Source: Metaphire vulgaris (Eukaryota > Annelida > Clitellata > Crassiclitellata > Megascolecidae). Taken from it: 64,000 bases of DNA. Location: NCBI GenBank assembly GCA_018105865.1, contig CM030866.1, positions 4,054,451 through 4,118,450 on the forward strand. Direction: 5' to 3'. Under the pieces are notes generated by a model. It was not told the origin of the DNA. It made no database searches and saw only the letters and a program-made list of their open reading frames with translations. How positions within the stretch are numbered: the stretch's first letter is position 1; every line of letters starts with the position of its first letter. A program made the position numbers and the translations under genes. This document shows positions 20,219 through 33,401 of this stretch, piece by piece.

Positions 20219-20719
20219 ATGGGTTCACCGGATGTCATTTTCGCCGTTTGTCTTTACGCTGCAACCTGGCAACTACTCTTCGTTATTCTTGAATTGTTCA
20301 TCCCAGTAACACGCGACGTCTACATGTTGGCAGCCGGGATACTGGTGACGCTATTGGCCGTCGACTATTTCGCCCCCGATATACCTTTCCTGTGGAAAGT
20401 CTCCGGCAATATCATGCCGCTGGTCGGACTGGGCGTTCAAGCCGCTGCCAAAGCCGTCGTTGTTGCTCTAATCGAAGCCGCAAATACCGCCAATCTTGCG
20501 GACGTCGGCAAGCCACCGGAGGCTGGTCAAGTGTTGTTCTTCCTGGCCGGTATCCTCGCGTGCCTTATTTTGTGCGCCTGTACTAACGTTAAAGTCGACA
20601 ACTGGAACATCATGGTCACCTATACAGGTCCCTTGCAATTCATGAGCGTGTCCAAAAATCTCAGCGACAATTGTGAGGGACAGTCGAAACGAAGAACAAC
20701 AAAGCCGTGTGGACAATAA
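20219..20719 (+). CDS. Intronless four-helix membrane protein, unknown family
   Basis: A 166-residue reading frame begins MGSPDVIFAVCLYAATW and stays open to a stop. It has four strongly hydrophobic stretches at about residues 5-27 (FAVCLYAATWQLLFVILELF), 34-54 (MLAAGILVTLLAVDYF), 62-87 (IMPLVGLGVQAAAKAVVVAL) and 104-124 (VLFFLAGILACLILCAC). The C-terminal tail is polar and basic (GQSKRRTTKPCGQ). The start is preceded by aaaaga-rich DNA, and the base usage of the frame is more GC-rich than its flanks, which supports coding. I do not recognise the family; a tetraspan or claudin-like membrane protein is possible. It lies between ADMP and the HEAT-repeat gene on the opposite strand. It could also be one exon of a larger gene. 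Confidence 0.5.
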   Translation: MGSPDVIFAVCLYAATWQLLFVILELFIPVTRDVYMLAAGILVTLLAVDYFAPDIPFLWKVSGNIMPLVGLGVQAAAKAVVVALIEAANTANLADVGKPPEAGQVLFFLAGILACLILCACTNVKVDNWNIMVTYTGPLQFMSVSKNLSDNCEGQSKRRTTKPCGQ

Positions 20720-21102
20720 AGATCACCACCTAAACTCCAGTAATACAGTAATTAGTCCTACTGTGCCGAAATAACTGCGATGCAAACTCAACATAGCACT
20801 CCATGCTTTCGGCAGTCATATCATTGGAACCTGAGCTTATGTATCTTCACTAATCAACAATATCAATGAATATAAATTGACTCATGTGGTATTAAACTTC
20901 ACTGCTTAAAAAATGGAAATATTTCTGAAGAATGCTATAGCAAATTATGAATAAATGTAGCAGCTAACGAACTGACGTCATCAACAAACGCTGTACATGT
21001 ACCGTGCTTAACTTTATAGCCAAAAATTGTTTGAATAAAACTCAGAAGAAACTTGGAAACTTCAGCTGGGTCGTGTCCGCAACTTTTCAGAGTGGTGCAA
21101 TG

Positions 21103-21293
21103 AAGTGGCGGCTCCAGGATTTGGCAAGTGTGGGGGGGGCGTTGGGACTTGGGGTGACAACTTCTAATCATGGACATGGGGGCCAACCAATTGTTGTTAG
21201 GTATGTAGTATTAAGTACAGGGTCCCAACAGGGGAGCCCCTGGGGGGCCTGGCACTAAATAGGGGCACGGGCCCCCCTGTGGAGCCGCCACTG
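21103..21293 (+). mobile_element. hAT-type MITE, family A, full length
   Basis: Left AAGTGGCGGCTCCAGG (first base mutated), right GAGCCGCCACTG. Perfect 8-bp duplications gtgcaatg at 21095-21102 and 21294-21301. Confidence 0.88.
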
Positions 21294-21610
21294 GTGCAAT
21301 GCCATTATTAATTAAGGCAGACATAAGCAGATATTAATAATACAGACATTATAACATTTGATAAAAATACTATTTATCAATATGGCAAAACTGAAATCCG
21401 AAATAATAGGCCTATCATCACCATTTTCTTCCTAAGCATTACAAGCAGTATAAGTATGCTTTAGAAAAACATACCATAAAAGAATTTAAACGACGGACGT
21501 CAAAAAATAGGGGCTAAGTCGACAAATGTAACCGCACAACCATTTTAAACATGGCGCCAATTATTATTATTGTTAAAGGTTTAACAAGATGTAACAATGA
21601 TTCCTAAAAT

Positions 21611-22782
21611 TTAATAAATAAATGAGTCATCGTCAGAGCTTGCATCGGACAAATCGTGGGATTGGATTTCTGTCGTGTTAATGTCTTCACTTGTCACAGG
21701 ACAATCATCTTCTAGATCTCTTCCATCTGTACGGTGATCCACCTTTTCTATAATTTTCCCTTCTAACGATGTAAGACCTCTATTCACTGTTGCTGATTCA
21801 ACACGTTGGCCGCTAAAACCGTCGCGGTCATTCTTCTTTTCCGTCGACACGATGATCTCGCCTGAAATCACAGCAGAACAAGAACTCGTCTCGTCCACTT
21901 CCGAATCCTCAGGTGCCCGGTGTCTCGAAGAACCAACTCCACCTCGAGGGACCGTTCTGTCGCGACTCCCTATCTGACTCGTAGCCGAGCTCGAATCCGT
22001 CGGAAGTTCCCAGTATTTGACGAACGAAGGCACAGACGCCGCAGCCTGGGAAGCAACAATCTCATTCACCTCCTCCTCCTCAGGTCCGTAGATGCGGTGC
22101 TCATCAGAACCGTCCATCCCAGCTGCAGACAGATGATCGTTCGAAGGTCCCACAACGGCAAAGGAAACTCTCAGCCTTCGAAGAGTAGATTCTCGTGGCT
22201 GGGTCGCTGTGGCACATCTCTACCACAACATTAACGACACAATGACCATCATGATGCTGTAAATGCACCGGACAATTTATATAGCACCAGAGATATTTCT
22301 AAGATTGTGAATTTGGGGGTGTCAACCTAAAATTGGGGTGTCCGGAGCTAATTAGTATGCATTTTGTATGCATACCATTGTCGCGTTACCAAATTTTGGG
22401 GGTGTCGACCTCAAATTGGAGGGGGTGGGTGTTGGGCGGAGAGTGTTAGGGGGCTGTAAAAATATCCCTGTACCCTGTAAAGCACCCTTTTACAAAGGAT
22501 ACTTACTCATTACCAGCTCCACTCAGTCTACTCAATGTTCAGAAATCATACAGATGCCTCTATGTACCGGTAAATGCAAGTTCATTAAGGCCTTAATATA
22601 ATTTTGCATATAAAGAGAATCTTGAGGTGTGGTGGAGTAGTGGTAGGAAGGATTCTTGACATGCAACTGGAGGGTAGCAGGTTCAAATCTGACCCATAGA
22701 CACTGAGTAGCAAACTTGGGCAAGTTGTTCAACCCTTAATTTGCTATTCTTCAAATTGTGAATGGCTTAACATGTAATAAAC

Positions 22783-22835
<53 letters not shown>

Positions 22836-23503
22836 TATGACAAGGTTACATATAGTAGTCTAAATATAATAATTGCATCCCAAAATAATTTTAATTCTCT
22901 GCTTCAGTATTTCATTATTCAATGCAGAAGGTTGCGTTTTAGCAAAGGAGGCAAAAAAAAATGTTTAATTACCTAAAGTTAGAATAAAATTATAATAATA
23001 TGCCTGGGATATAGCAAATTATAAAGAAATACAAGCATCATCATCATCATCATCATCATCATCATTGACACTTAGAACCACACTCAAATCTATCACACGA
23101 AGATGGGGTCGACAGAATTCAACGCTTTTCAACCTGTTCACTTTCTGGTTCCAGACAGACCATCTGCCTGACATTGGCCTCGCGATTTTCCTCGACCTCG
23201 TTTGCCAATATGCTAAACTTGATGTTTTCGGTCGTTCCGAGTCGCCTGACTTCCGCCTTGATCTGCGTGAGGATCGGAATTTCCTGGGTCGGCGAAACTC
23301 CGTACGCGGCAAAAGCCAGAATGATTTCTCTTGAAAACAAGTAATGTAATGTAATAAACAGTAGCAATGTAAACAATACCTCTATAAAATACATAGGTAT
23401 GATGTCATGTAAGTTATGATAGTGCTGTAAATACATGGCTAATGAAACCAGCAGAAGTCTGGTTTCAACTTCTCAATAAGACACAAATGCTTATAATGTA
23501 CAC

Positions 23504-23556
<53 letters not shown>

Positions 23557-26115
23557 GTGCTATCTTTGAATATTTTTTATCAACAAAAACACAAAAACAG
23601 AAAAAAATAACAGAATAACTTTAATTGGAAATGACGGAATTACTTTTTGACAAGGTCGCTCCTTTCGACCAGATACCTATCCTGGAGGACCTGGCCGATG
23701 TCGTCGCCTCTGAGTTGCAGAGAGGTGACGGAGTGACACGCCTCGGCTCGGACACCCTCCTCGGTGTCGTAGCAGAACGACCAAAGGAGTGCCCTATGAA
23801 GCTTCTCTGTCTTAATGCCACTCTTTCCCAACGCTGAAACATGACTCAAATCCCTTGTACAATCATTCATTTCTAATTACACATTTACAAAGTCATTTAT
23901 ATACAGTTGAACCTTGAGATTTTTACTTCATTATACATTTACTAAGTCATTTAAATACAGTTGAACCTTCTGATTTTTACTTCATTAGACATTTACAAAG
24001 TAATTTAAATACAGTTGAACCTTGAGATTTTTACTTCATTACTGAGTAACATCAATCAATCAATCAATCAATCAATCAGTCAGTCAATTGTGAGACTTTT
24101 TAAATCCAGAGGTCAGTCCATACTTCCTGATATCTCAAAAGAGACGCTATACAGATATTCTGTTACATTACATTACACAAATGGGACAAATTAAAACCCT
24201 ATCAATATCAAATGCTCTAAATCTAAGCAAATAATTTACAGGTAATGGTAGGTTTATATAATAGCCCAGGTTTATATTAAAGTCAATGAAAAAGAACAAT
24301 AGCATAACATATCCAGTTTCCCATGGTTTAAAGTCAATGAAAAAAAGAACAATAACATAACATATCTGTCTGTCTGTCCATCCGTCCATCCATCTAGCAA
24401 ATTCTATGGCATATAACATAGAAAGCTATATGTATTTGCAATACTAAGCAGGGGCGTAGTTAGGGGGTCGGAGGGTACATATGTCCTTGGGCACCGAGGT
24501 GGGGGAGGCACGCCAAAATCGGGTTTAGGGTAGCAAAGAAAAGTAAAATGAAGCATCAATATAGTTGTGGCATGACCTTTTTTGCTTGCCACGGTTTTCA
24601 TGAAGTCGAGGGGGGGAGACGCCATCAGGATAATTTGTCCCCGGGTGCTGGACACCCTAGGATCAAGACAGTAGTGACAACCTTTTTTTGCTTGTCAAGG
24701 TTTTTTGTGATTGGAAGAGTGACGCCAACCTTTTTAGTTCTTAAGTCTAGGGGGCGCCATCAGTACGTTTTGTCCCTCGGGGGCCGGACACCCTAGCTAT
24801 GCCCCTGAATCCCTGATACTGAATGACCTTGAAATACCTTGAATGGCCAGAGCCCTGACCTTCCAGATGCGATCGTTGGCCGCCAATGAGATCAGTTTTG
24901 CCTGAATTTCGTCGCTCATCAGACGAAGGTTCATCAAAGTGACGCACGCCTCCATACGAACAGACGAATTCTCATCGTCAAAGAACCGCAGAAATATCGG
25001 AAATAGCTTCCCAGTCATGATGCCTACGGCAAGAAATTCGGAAATATTTCACAAGAAAAATTAATATCAATTTGCTTACTTTTTTAAAAAAAAGGGGAAA
25101 CTCGACGGATTCGTAGCAAAAAATAGCAGACTCGGTAACAAAGAACACAGAACTTTGAACATAAACAATATCAGATATATGCATAGGTACATAAAAATCA
25201 TTTATAATTAGATTACTCAACATAAAATGACATCTATTCTCAAAAATTTGTCAACAAATTGATCAAATTTCAAAAGAAATAACTTGGGATCATTGGCATA
25301 AACTTGAAAAAAAATGTGGGCGCCCAACCCTAAGCCTACCCCATCCCTATGGCAGCCTCTCAAAAGTTTGGTTGGAGGGAACTAAACCCCAGAGGCATAA
25401 TAAAAGCCTATGTCTATTCTTGGGTAATCGAAGGGTTAAATACATGAAATGTCTTACCAATATCGCCCAGTATACCGATGGCATCCAGTCGAGTTCTGAG
25501 GTCACCATTTGACAGCTTATCGACAAGTTGATGGTGGATGTCGACTCCATGGCCAGTCTTTCCAAGGGCGAGGGCAGCTGACCGACGAACCTTCTTGTGC
25601 CAGTCGTACCACATCATGTGACAGAGTTTGCTGACGAGGTCCTAGAGTAGAAAGTTAAGCTTAGGGCTCATCCATAAAGTACGTATGCCAAAAAGGCATA
25701 TTTTCAAACCACCCCTCCCAATTTGCACACCGTACATAAGCAAAATCTCCTAAACCCAACTCCCTCCCCCTCAGCTCGTACGTACTGTATGGATGGGCCC
25801 TTACCAACCACAAGCAAAAGCTGTTTCAAAAGGTTAAATTTACAGTAGATTAAAATCAATATTTCCCATAAAGATTTAATAATGACACCAATAACAACAG
25901 AGGTGAGATTATGCTTGGTGATTAGTCAACATGGCAGATTAAATAAGTAAGTAAAATGTACAGTAGGAACAGTAAACAAACTAGGGTCTGGATAATCATG
26001 ATAATGAATAATGTCCAACCAATGATCAAAATTCAATGCAAAGAACTGTAGGCCTTACAAAGCACAGAACCAACCAAACCACCCCAAACACAGTTTTAGA
26101 ATACCTGTTACCTAC

Positions 26116-26183
<68 letters not shown>

Positions 26184-27418
26184 AATAATAATAATAATGA
26201 TATTATTAATTATAATAATATAATAATATAATAATGATAATTATGATAATATGATAATAATGATAATTATTAATTATATTAATTATGATAATTATTATTA
26301 TTATTATTATTATTATTAGTATTAACCTTATTATTATAATATCTCCCTGCAAAATGGAGATGGTTTTACACGCAGTCAGGCGCTGTCTCCAACTACAGCT
26401 ATTCAACCTTTCTCCGACCATAGAATGAACCAGAGTCTACAAAATTGTCATCATCAATAGTACAATGCTATAATAAGTCTTCAATATCATTGTTGCTGTC
26501 CTCTTTCTCCTCCTCCTCCTCCTCTTCCTCTTCCTCCTCATCATCACCTGTAGAGCCAAAAATTATTATGAAACTCTGACATTAATTTCAACATTAACAC
26601 ACACACACACACAGAAGCACAAAAATTGACCAAAAGACTTATTGTGAAAATTCCACAATTTTAAGCCACAGGTCAGATTTTGATGGAAATTCTGCACAAG
26701 GCATTTGCAAAAGATTTATACAAAATTCAAAAATAAAATGCCAAAAAATGATGGAGCACAACAAAGCGTACCGACAGACGACTAAGATGAACGAGATGAT
26801 CGACTGCCTGACATCTTCGATCTTCATCCTCACTGTTGAACAGTTGGGTGACAAGTTCACTGACAACATCGAAATCACATCCCCCAAAGTGCGCCAGACA
26901 ACGAGCTGCGATCCATCGATCGAGCGAGTGGCTTCCGAGTAACGCCTGCCGCAAAACCTGCTCGGCCTTTCGAGGAAACAAAACAGATAAATATAAAATC
27001 TGACGACTGATAAGTGATAATAGCACGGGCACCAGGGATATTTCTCCAGGATTGTGAATTTTGGGGGTGTCGACCTCAAATTTGGGGTGTTCGGAGCTAA
27101 TTAGTATGCATTTTGTATGCATACCATTGTCACATTATTAAATTTCGGGGGGTTGTCGACCTCAAAAAATGAGGAGGGTTAGGGGTATTATGGGAGTGTA
27201 AAAATATCCCTGATGGGCACCCACAGAAATTTTTACAGGGGGTGGGCAAAATACAATGGTCATGGTTAATATTGGTCAAGAGCCAAAATATACCGGTAGT
27301 TAGCTACAAGAAATATGTTTGCATTTTCCAGGAAATACATGTGCCCCTTGCCCCAATGTGTGGTTGTCCATGTATAACATAGTTGATGAATATTCTGATT
27401 GTGAGTACAAAAAGTTAA

Positions 27419-27502
<84 letters not shown>

Positions 27503-30500
27503 GTAAAGCTGGTAATGAAAAGTTTAATAAACACAAAAACTAATAAAAAATCTTAAATAAATATTTACACAATTTAACACTAATTTTGCTAAAACATAAA
27601 TAATTCAATTATTTATTAACAACAAAGATGCTGCTAACCAAATAATAAAAATATGAAAAACTATAAATTATAACCAATTTTGGGTCTTTCAATTAACTTG
27701 CATTATTTTCAATAATTTTTACTATTTCATTTTTTCCATATTTTGTGTTTTACAGTGATAAGAAAATTTCACACAAATGAAATCTGTGGTCGCGATTTTA
27801 CCTCAAGCAGTGGTCTTTCGAGGACAAAGAGCAAAATGGCCGCAGCAATGCGCACCCGCTCACTCGAGTCCTTCAAGCAGAGCACCAGTGCGGCAAACAG
27901 TTCCTCGGGAATGGCCTGTCCCTCATTGCCAGCGTAGGCCTGGTGCTCAATGGCCTTGGAGCAAGTGACAATCGCACTGAGCCGAGTACTGATGTGAATG
28001 TTGCCCATCTCTTTGATGAGGTCATCTAGGGTCATCTCCGATTCGTGCAGATTAAGACGCAGATGCGATCTCCACTCGTTCACTGCGGAAGAATAGGTTT
28101 AAAAACATCGAAATTGAAAAACAATTTATTTCACAACCGTAAGCATTTATACAAATATCAAATGCCCAAACACTAAAGCAGCTAGAGCTGAAACTCAATA
28201 ACACGATAACATGGACCAGAGGTTATCACATTTGGACCCTGAAGTCTGTTTAATGGGGCTTGACTGTACAAGCGTAGTCTTGTAAATAAACTGTTTGAAT
28301 GTATGCTGTATGAATTTTTCAATTATAATTTCAATTTTGACAGCACTCTGATGATGATGATGATGATGCTGCTACTACTACTACTACTACTAATAATAAT
28401 AATAATAATAATAATAAAAATAACAACAATAATAATAATCATCATCCTCATCATCACCAAACTCATAGGTAAGGCTGCATACTGCTAAGTAATCAAGGTA
28501 TCCTGTATGAACGCCATACTTACTTACTTAAGTGGTAGCACACCGTTATTTTTGTTCTGTTTCTAACTGGAAACTCACAAATTTCTGCCATTGTAGACTT
28601 CGCTTCAGTCTGCTGTTGATGAACAGGCTTTTGTCGGCTGACAGATGCATCTGAAGCCTCATTCTCCGGAGGTCTATTCAAATCATGCTGGGAATTACAC
28701 AAAGACAGAATTCTAAACTTCTATAGCGCCACTTCGTAATGCACAGAAACGTCAGCCGGTTGTTAAGCCGAAAGAAATAACACAGCCTGTGCAAACTGCC
28801 TCAATTGTATTGAATTAAATTTCAAAAATGTTTCATAGTGATTCTCACACAGGGCAGATCCTACTGAACCATTCTAAACCCCATTATCATTATTAATATT
28901 ATTATTATTATTAGAATTCACGATAAATAGCAGGAACACAGAATGAAGGTAGGACAAATAAATGAATTTATCGTTACCTCAATTTTACTTGGCAGTTGCT
29001 GCCAACGCTGGAATCCTTTTCTGTATTTAGCAGAAACTGAAGTGACCGTTTTCTTCGTTTAGACTGACATCATTCTCCTTATTGTCTGTCAGCCATTCTG
29101 TCGATAGATGTGGAACATTCCGGCGTAGATTCTTCCGGTAAGAATTATCCGAATCCATCTTTATTTTAAGCGAATCGCCTTGATGAATCAGTTTTCCACC
29201 TAAAAAAAGTAAGATTCGCAGAGTAGACAACCATCCACAATGAAGATATGATAGGATGTTAATTCAAATGCAAATTGCTTAAACGTTTTAACAATAACCA
29301 CAGAAATTTTGCACAAGGAAAACTAATGAAATTATAAGTAAAAAGTAAGCAAGGTGAAATTTCTATAGCTCTGCCCGAAAGCTTGGCACATCTGTGAATA
29401 CAATTATGTCAAATAACAATATAAACCACCAACACACACACACACACACACACGTGTGGAAACTATAGACTTGTTAAGTTTTGAACAATAAGAAGGTAGG
29501 AATTAATTGAAATCATCTCACCAGTAAGCCAGTCTTGCACAAATTGGTCTTTCGAATCAAAAATTTTGTCACCAACTTTTTGATTCATAATGTCTTTCAG
29601 AGTTGGAGAAGATGGCAATTGATATGGCTCTACACTGATGTTCTGAGCCGTTTGGTTAAGAACTACAGAAGAGTGCAACAAATGAGTGCAACAAAGCCAA
29701 CAACAAGAACATATGGACAGTTAATAATGATATGTATATCACAAATTCAGTAAAAAAACCAAATGAACATATTGCAAATCAAAACCATTGTGACAGGCAT
29801 TAACCCCTTAACCATGTATTTAACTGTAACTCAATGTAAAATGCACCAATATATCCAGGATCCCCAGTTAAGGGGTTAAAATTGAAATCTTAACTGCATT
29901 ACAGAAGAAATTACCTTAGCAAAAACAGCACTGGATATATTATTCTTAGTTGCTGACAAATTCTGAATATGGTAAACGAGGGTCTCTTACAACCTCAGCC
30001 ACACTGTAAATACTACTAGATTGGCATTTATGGTTTTAAATATTTGTATAGAATTTTATGGTTCATAAATTAATTGCAAACATAAACCAATGTCAAACCT
30101 GGTTTGGTGTCATCCAAACTTTCTCTAGATTTGAGGTCAGGAACAGATGATGGTATGAAAAAAGGACGAATATCATCATCTTGCAAGGTCAAATATGCTC
30201 TTTCTGGCCTCTGAACTATTGCTCTCACTTTTGAAAGCATTCTAAAACAAGCGACAAATAAAAATAGTATAATAATGGCATAAGCTAATACAGTAAAAAA
30301 CCTACATAATAAAAAATTGTCAAAATTGCTTATACTACTGATGACAAATATCGTGATCGACAATTAAAGCAAAAATCAAAGGAATGAGGAAGCAACACAA
30401 ATACTTGACATAAACAAAGTCAATATTACGCTTGAAAATATGTTGCGACTGCTCTTATCCAGCATTCAATTTCCCATGAAGTGAAGGGCCTTGCCTCCCA

Positions 30501-31583
30501 CAAATCTAGGCCAGCCTCCAGAGGGCAAACAGCTTTGGTTTTTTAGCTGTCCAGCCCTAATTTGAAATAAAGTCCAAAAGAAAAACAGTGGTTCTCACAA
30601 AGGATACGATCCTACTGAACCACTCAAAACTCTTCTAAACCTCGTCATTATTATTGCTATATTTATTATTATTATTATTATTATTAATATTATTATTATT
30701 ATTAAGGATCTGATGCTGAGCATATCACCGCTTACATTTCATTGTCGCTTCTGTAGCGTCCCTGGCTCTGTGAACTTGGTTTCAACGCAAAATCAACTTC
30801 ACTGATGGAATCTTCAACCAATTCTTTACCAGCATCTTCATCAACTGAACCACGATGAAGATGAAGAAACTTCGTCAGTCGATTCTGATCTTCGCCCGGT
30901 GGCATCTTGGTCCGAACGACCCAGTTTGCGGCATTCTCGCTTAATTTCGTCAACAGATATTCGTCCCACTGTGAAACCTTAACTCCCGAATCCCCCTTTT
31001 TCTCGGCGCCCGAAGATTTTTCTACCGGCACCACCACCACCCCGGTTTTCTCTTTATTTGCCACGGATGTCACTGTGCTGTTTTTCCTCGGCTTTAATCC
31101 CGTCCTCGCCAAATCTCTACGCCTCGCCTTTGGCCGACTTTTGTGCCGACTTTTGCCTGGGACCAGTGGGTCGAGTTTCGCAGGGAGAGGCGGCTGTACC
31201 GCGGACAAATTCTGCCTCCAGCGCTTGTTCCTACTCGGCAGAGACTTTCGCTTTTTGCACAGCGAATCTCCCGACCCCCCTAAGTAGTTCGGATCGTAGA
31301 ACATCATCACACGGAAGGTCTGGTCTCGAATTACTTCGTCGTCAAAGCGAATACTTGCACTCGTCTCTTTCACGTAGTCGTCGGCGTTTTTCCGTGCCGA
31401 AGGCCGAACGGAAGCGAAATAAGAAGTTCGCAGAACCTCCGAAAGTGATTTAGACTGAGGAGGAGGAAGAAAAGGAGGATCAAGAGCAGCTGGAGGAGGG
31501 GGACGGAGTCTTCCATCGGCTGAACAGTTCATACCGGGCTCCAGTACATAATACATTGGCGGGTTCTGGTGTCTGTGTGTCAT
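21611..31583 (-). CDS. Heatr4: HEAT-repeat protein resembling HEATR4
   Basis: Function of the family is poorly known; HEAT repeats form protein-binding solenoids. Twelve proposed exons: 31583-30736, 30241-30099, 29662-29522, 29199-28978, 28687-28579, 28082-27802, 26966-26772, 25641-25458, 25023-24838, 23833-23644, 23329-23142, 22122-21611. Phases match at every junction. Exon 4 (222 bases) needs one frameshift near 29050. The model gives about 1065 residues, near the size of HEATR4. The N-terminus (MTHRHQNPPMYYVLEPG) is basic and low in structure. Helical repeats occupy the middle: RLSAIVTCSKAIEH, RVRIAAAILLFVLE, DRWIAARCLAHFG, VRRSAALALGKTGHG, RTRLDAIGILGDIG, VRMEACVTLMNLRL, VRALAIQALGKSGI, VRAEACHSVTSLQL. 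The tail is acidic and Ser-rich (SDASSDDDSFIY). The last junction is the least certain; a stop lies 16 bases past the exon 11 donor. The gene symbol is a likely match, not proven. Confidence 0.75.
22288..22470. mobile_element. Family G hAT-like element
   Basis: Left CAGAGATATTTCT, right AAAAATATCCCTG. It shares TAATTAGTATGCATTTTGTA with the copy at 27033-27212. It lies just upstream (gene sense) of the last HEATR4-like exon. Confidence 0.6.
23503..23556 (+). repeat. (ATC)n microsatellite
   Basis: About 18 ATC units in an intron of the HEAT-repeat gene. A shorter ATC run lies at 23036-23066. Confidence 0.9.
23881..24042. repeat. Three tandem copies of a 54-bp unit
   Basis: Units start at 23881, 23935 and 23989 with ACATTTACAAAGTCATTTA, and each contains ATACAGTTGAACCTT and TTTTTACTTCATTA. 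Only a few substitutions separate them. They lie in an intron. Confidence 0.85.
24450..24806. mobile_element. hAT-like element, family C
   Basis: Left CAGGGGCGTAGTTAGG, right CCTAGCTATGCCCCTG. The interior has repeated GACCTTTTTTGCTTG motifs. It ends about 30 bases from exon 9 of the HEAT-repeat gene. Confidence 0.6.
25660..25803. mobile_element. Short inverted-repeat DNA transposon
   Basis: The ends AGGGCTCATCCATAAAGTAC and GTACTGTATGGATGGGCCCT are imperfect inverted repeats enclosing about 100 bases of non-coding DNA. The superfamily is unclear. Confidence 0.5.
26118..26330 (+). repeat. (AAT)n then (ATT)n array
   Basis: AAT units pass through a mixed TAATAATGATAATTAT zone into ATT units. 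Inverted AAT and ATT runs could form a hairpin. Intronic. Confidence 0.85.
27033..27212. mobile_element. Family G hAT-like element
   Basis: Left CAGGGATATTTCT, right AAAAATATCCCTG. Flanks acgggcac and atgggcac form an imperfect 8-bp duplication, supporting hAT. Confidence 0.7.
27420..27501 (+). repeat. (ATG)n microsatellite
   Basis: About 27 perfect ATG units in an intron of the HEAT-repeat gene. Frames across it encode poly-Asp or poly-Ser and are not genes. Confidence 0.95.
28350..28450 (+). repeat. Compound ATG/CTA/AAT array
   Basis: Short runs of GAT, GCT, ACT and AAT triplets follow each other without loss of triplet phase. Intronic. Confidence 0.8.
29800..29879. mobile_element. piggyBac-like MITE (TTAA family)
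   Basis: TTAACCCCTTAACCATG at the left, CCCAGTTAAGGGGTTAA at the right; 80 bp. It lies in an intron of the HEAT-repeat gene. Confidence 0.78.
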
Positions 31584-32157
31584 CGCTACGATTAAACTTC
31601 TGCTGTTTAGATTAATGTATAAAAAGCCTTTTCCGATAAATCGATGATTTTTTTCGTTGATTGATTCAAAAAAATCGCATAAATGGAATGAAGAACTTCA
31701 ATAAAATGTAAAGTAAACTTATGTTTATCCTTGTGTTTATCAACCGACATCTTGCCTAGCGACGGCTAAACTAAGAATGGTTAACCCATAGATTTATTAT
31801 AATACACTAGATGCCGTCTATCTATGGCAAAGTCATACCAAAGTTGAATGCTAGCCTACCCAAATATTAAACTCTAAATCCGCCAATGGCCATTGGTCAT
31901 TTTATCCAAAGGGTTGAGACATTGCCTATAACCCTATACGAAGCAGACGATTTTTGAAGACAAATGTTCTAGGTTTAGATAGAAAATTAGATAGAAAATT
32001 CGAGGAGGTGTTACAAGATATGGAGGATATAGGCCTATGGTGACTGGGAACTTGTTGTTTGTCTGTGGTGTAGATAGCGGCGGTAGGCCTATGCGTACTA
32101 TGCAGTATGCACTATGCCGGAATCGAAATTCATAAGTTCTGCACAGCGTGTGAAAGA

Positions 32158-32340
32158 CAGTGGCGGCTCTAGGATTTGGCAAGTGGGGGGGGCGTTGGGG
32201 TGGCAACTTCTAATCACGGGGGGCCAACCATTTGTTGTTTAATGTATGTAGCATTAAGTATAGGGTCCCAGCTGGGGGCACTGGGGGGGCAGGCACTCAA
32301 TAGGGGGCACGGGCCCCTGCCCCCGGTGGAGCCGACACTG
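32158..32340 (+). mobile_element. hAT-type MITE, family A, full length
   Basis: Left CAGTGGCGGCTCTAGG, right GAGCCGACACTG. Perfect duplications gtgaaaga at 32150-32157 and 32341-32348. It is upstream of the HEAT-repeat gene. Confidence 0.9.
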
Positions 32341-32788
32341 GTGAAAGAGCATGATTCAATGGCTGAAAAGTTTTGTGGTAATTGATTCAAAGAACGAAAC
32401 AGATTGATAAAAGACGCAGACAAATATTTAGAATTTCCATCAGCACTTTCAAAAGTTGCCTTCAATCTAACCAGACGTGATAAATAGGGCCGTTATCTGT
32501 ACGACCTTAACTGAACACGCGATCAATCTCAAAACAATTCCCGGCAATTAATTAAGTAATAACTGTTTAAGCGAGACTTCGTCAATATTATTATAATCAA
32601 CGAGAATTTTTAAATAATTCACAGATGGCCACTTCTCGCAACTGGGGTTTCTTTCGCTTTCAAAATGTTCATTATCTTAGAGTAGAACTGCATGTAAAGA
32701 ACAGTGTACACAGCCAAGTGACCCCATAAGGTTTTCTATTTCATAATATTAGTTATTATATATATTAGGGGCGTAAAACTTCAAAATA

Positions 32789-33043
32789 CAGTAGAACTTC
32801 GATATTTCGATGTAACGGACTCAATCATAACGAATACTTGGTTCTAACGTAGGGCCTACCCCAATAGACTGTCCCATTTGGTGCGCTACCGCATTTGATG
32901 GTATTGGATGGATATAACCATATGCAGGGGCGTAGCGACGGGGACGGATATATGCCTATCGGTATATATACCCCCAACCAAAAGATCAGTATATGGCTAT
33001 TATAATACAGTATATATAACATATATATTATAGACATATAAAT

Positions 33044-33093
<50 letters not shown>

Positions 33094-33131
33094 AACCTGA
33101 TATAATATATTTATATATATATATAGTATAT

Positions 33132-33162
<31 letters not shown>

Positions 33163-33401
33163 AAGTAAGTATATAAACTTACAGTATGTATTCTATGCGC
33201 TAATCTTTCTTGTATATAAGGGTGGTTTGTCGACCGTATATTATATATAACAATATATACCCCCCATTTATACCCCCATCAAATTCCTGGCGACGCCCCT
33301 GGATATAATGTGCAACGGATATAAGTATTGATATAACATAGGTGCCTACTAAATTTACAGACCCGCTAAGTTCGTTGGCACGTTATAACTAAGTTCTACT
33401 G
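32789..33401. mobile_element. Tigger-like MITE with nested hAT family C element
   Basis: Outer ends CAGTAGAACTTCGATATTTC and AACTAAGTTCTACTG. Inside, about 32925-33301 runs from CAGGGGCGTAGCGACGG to GGCGACGCCCCTG and holds a long TA-rich array. The same nesting is seen at 10990 and 51905. Confidence 0.72.

Noticed and set aside
23036..23556. CRISPR-like regular repeats
   Set aside because: The regular spacing is simple ATC repetition; there are no unique spacers, and the DNA is animal.
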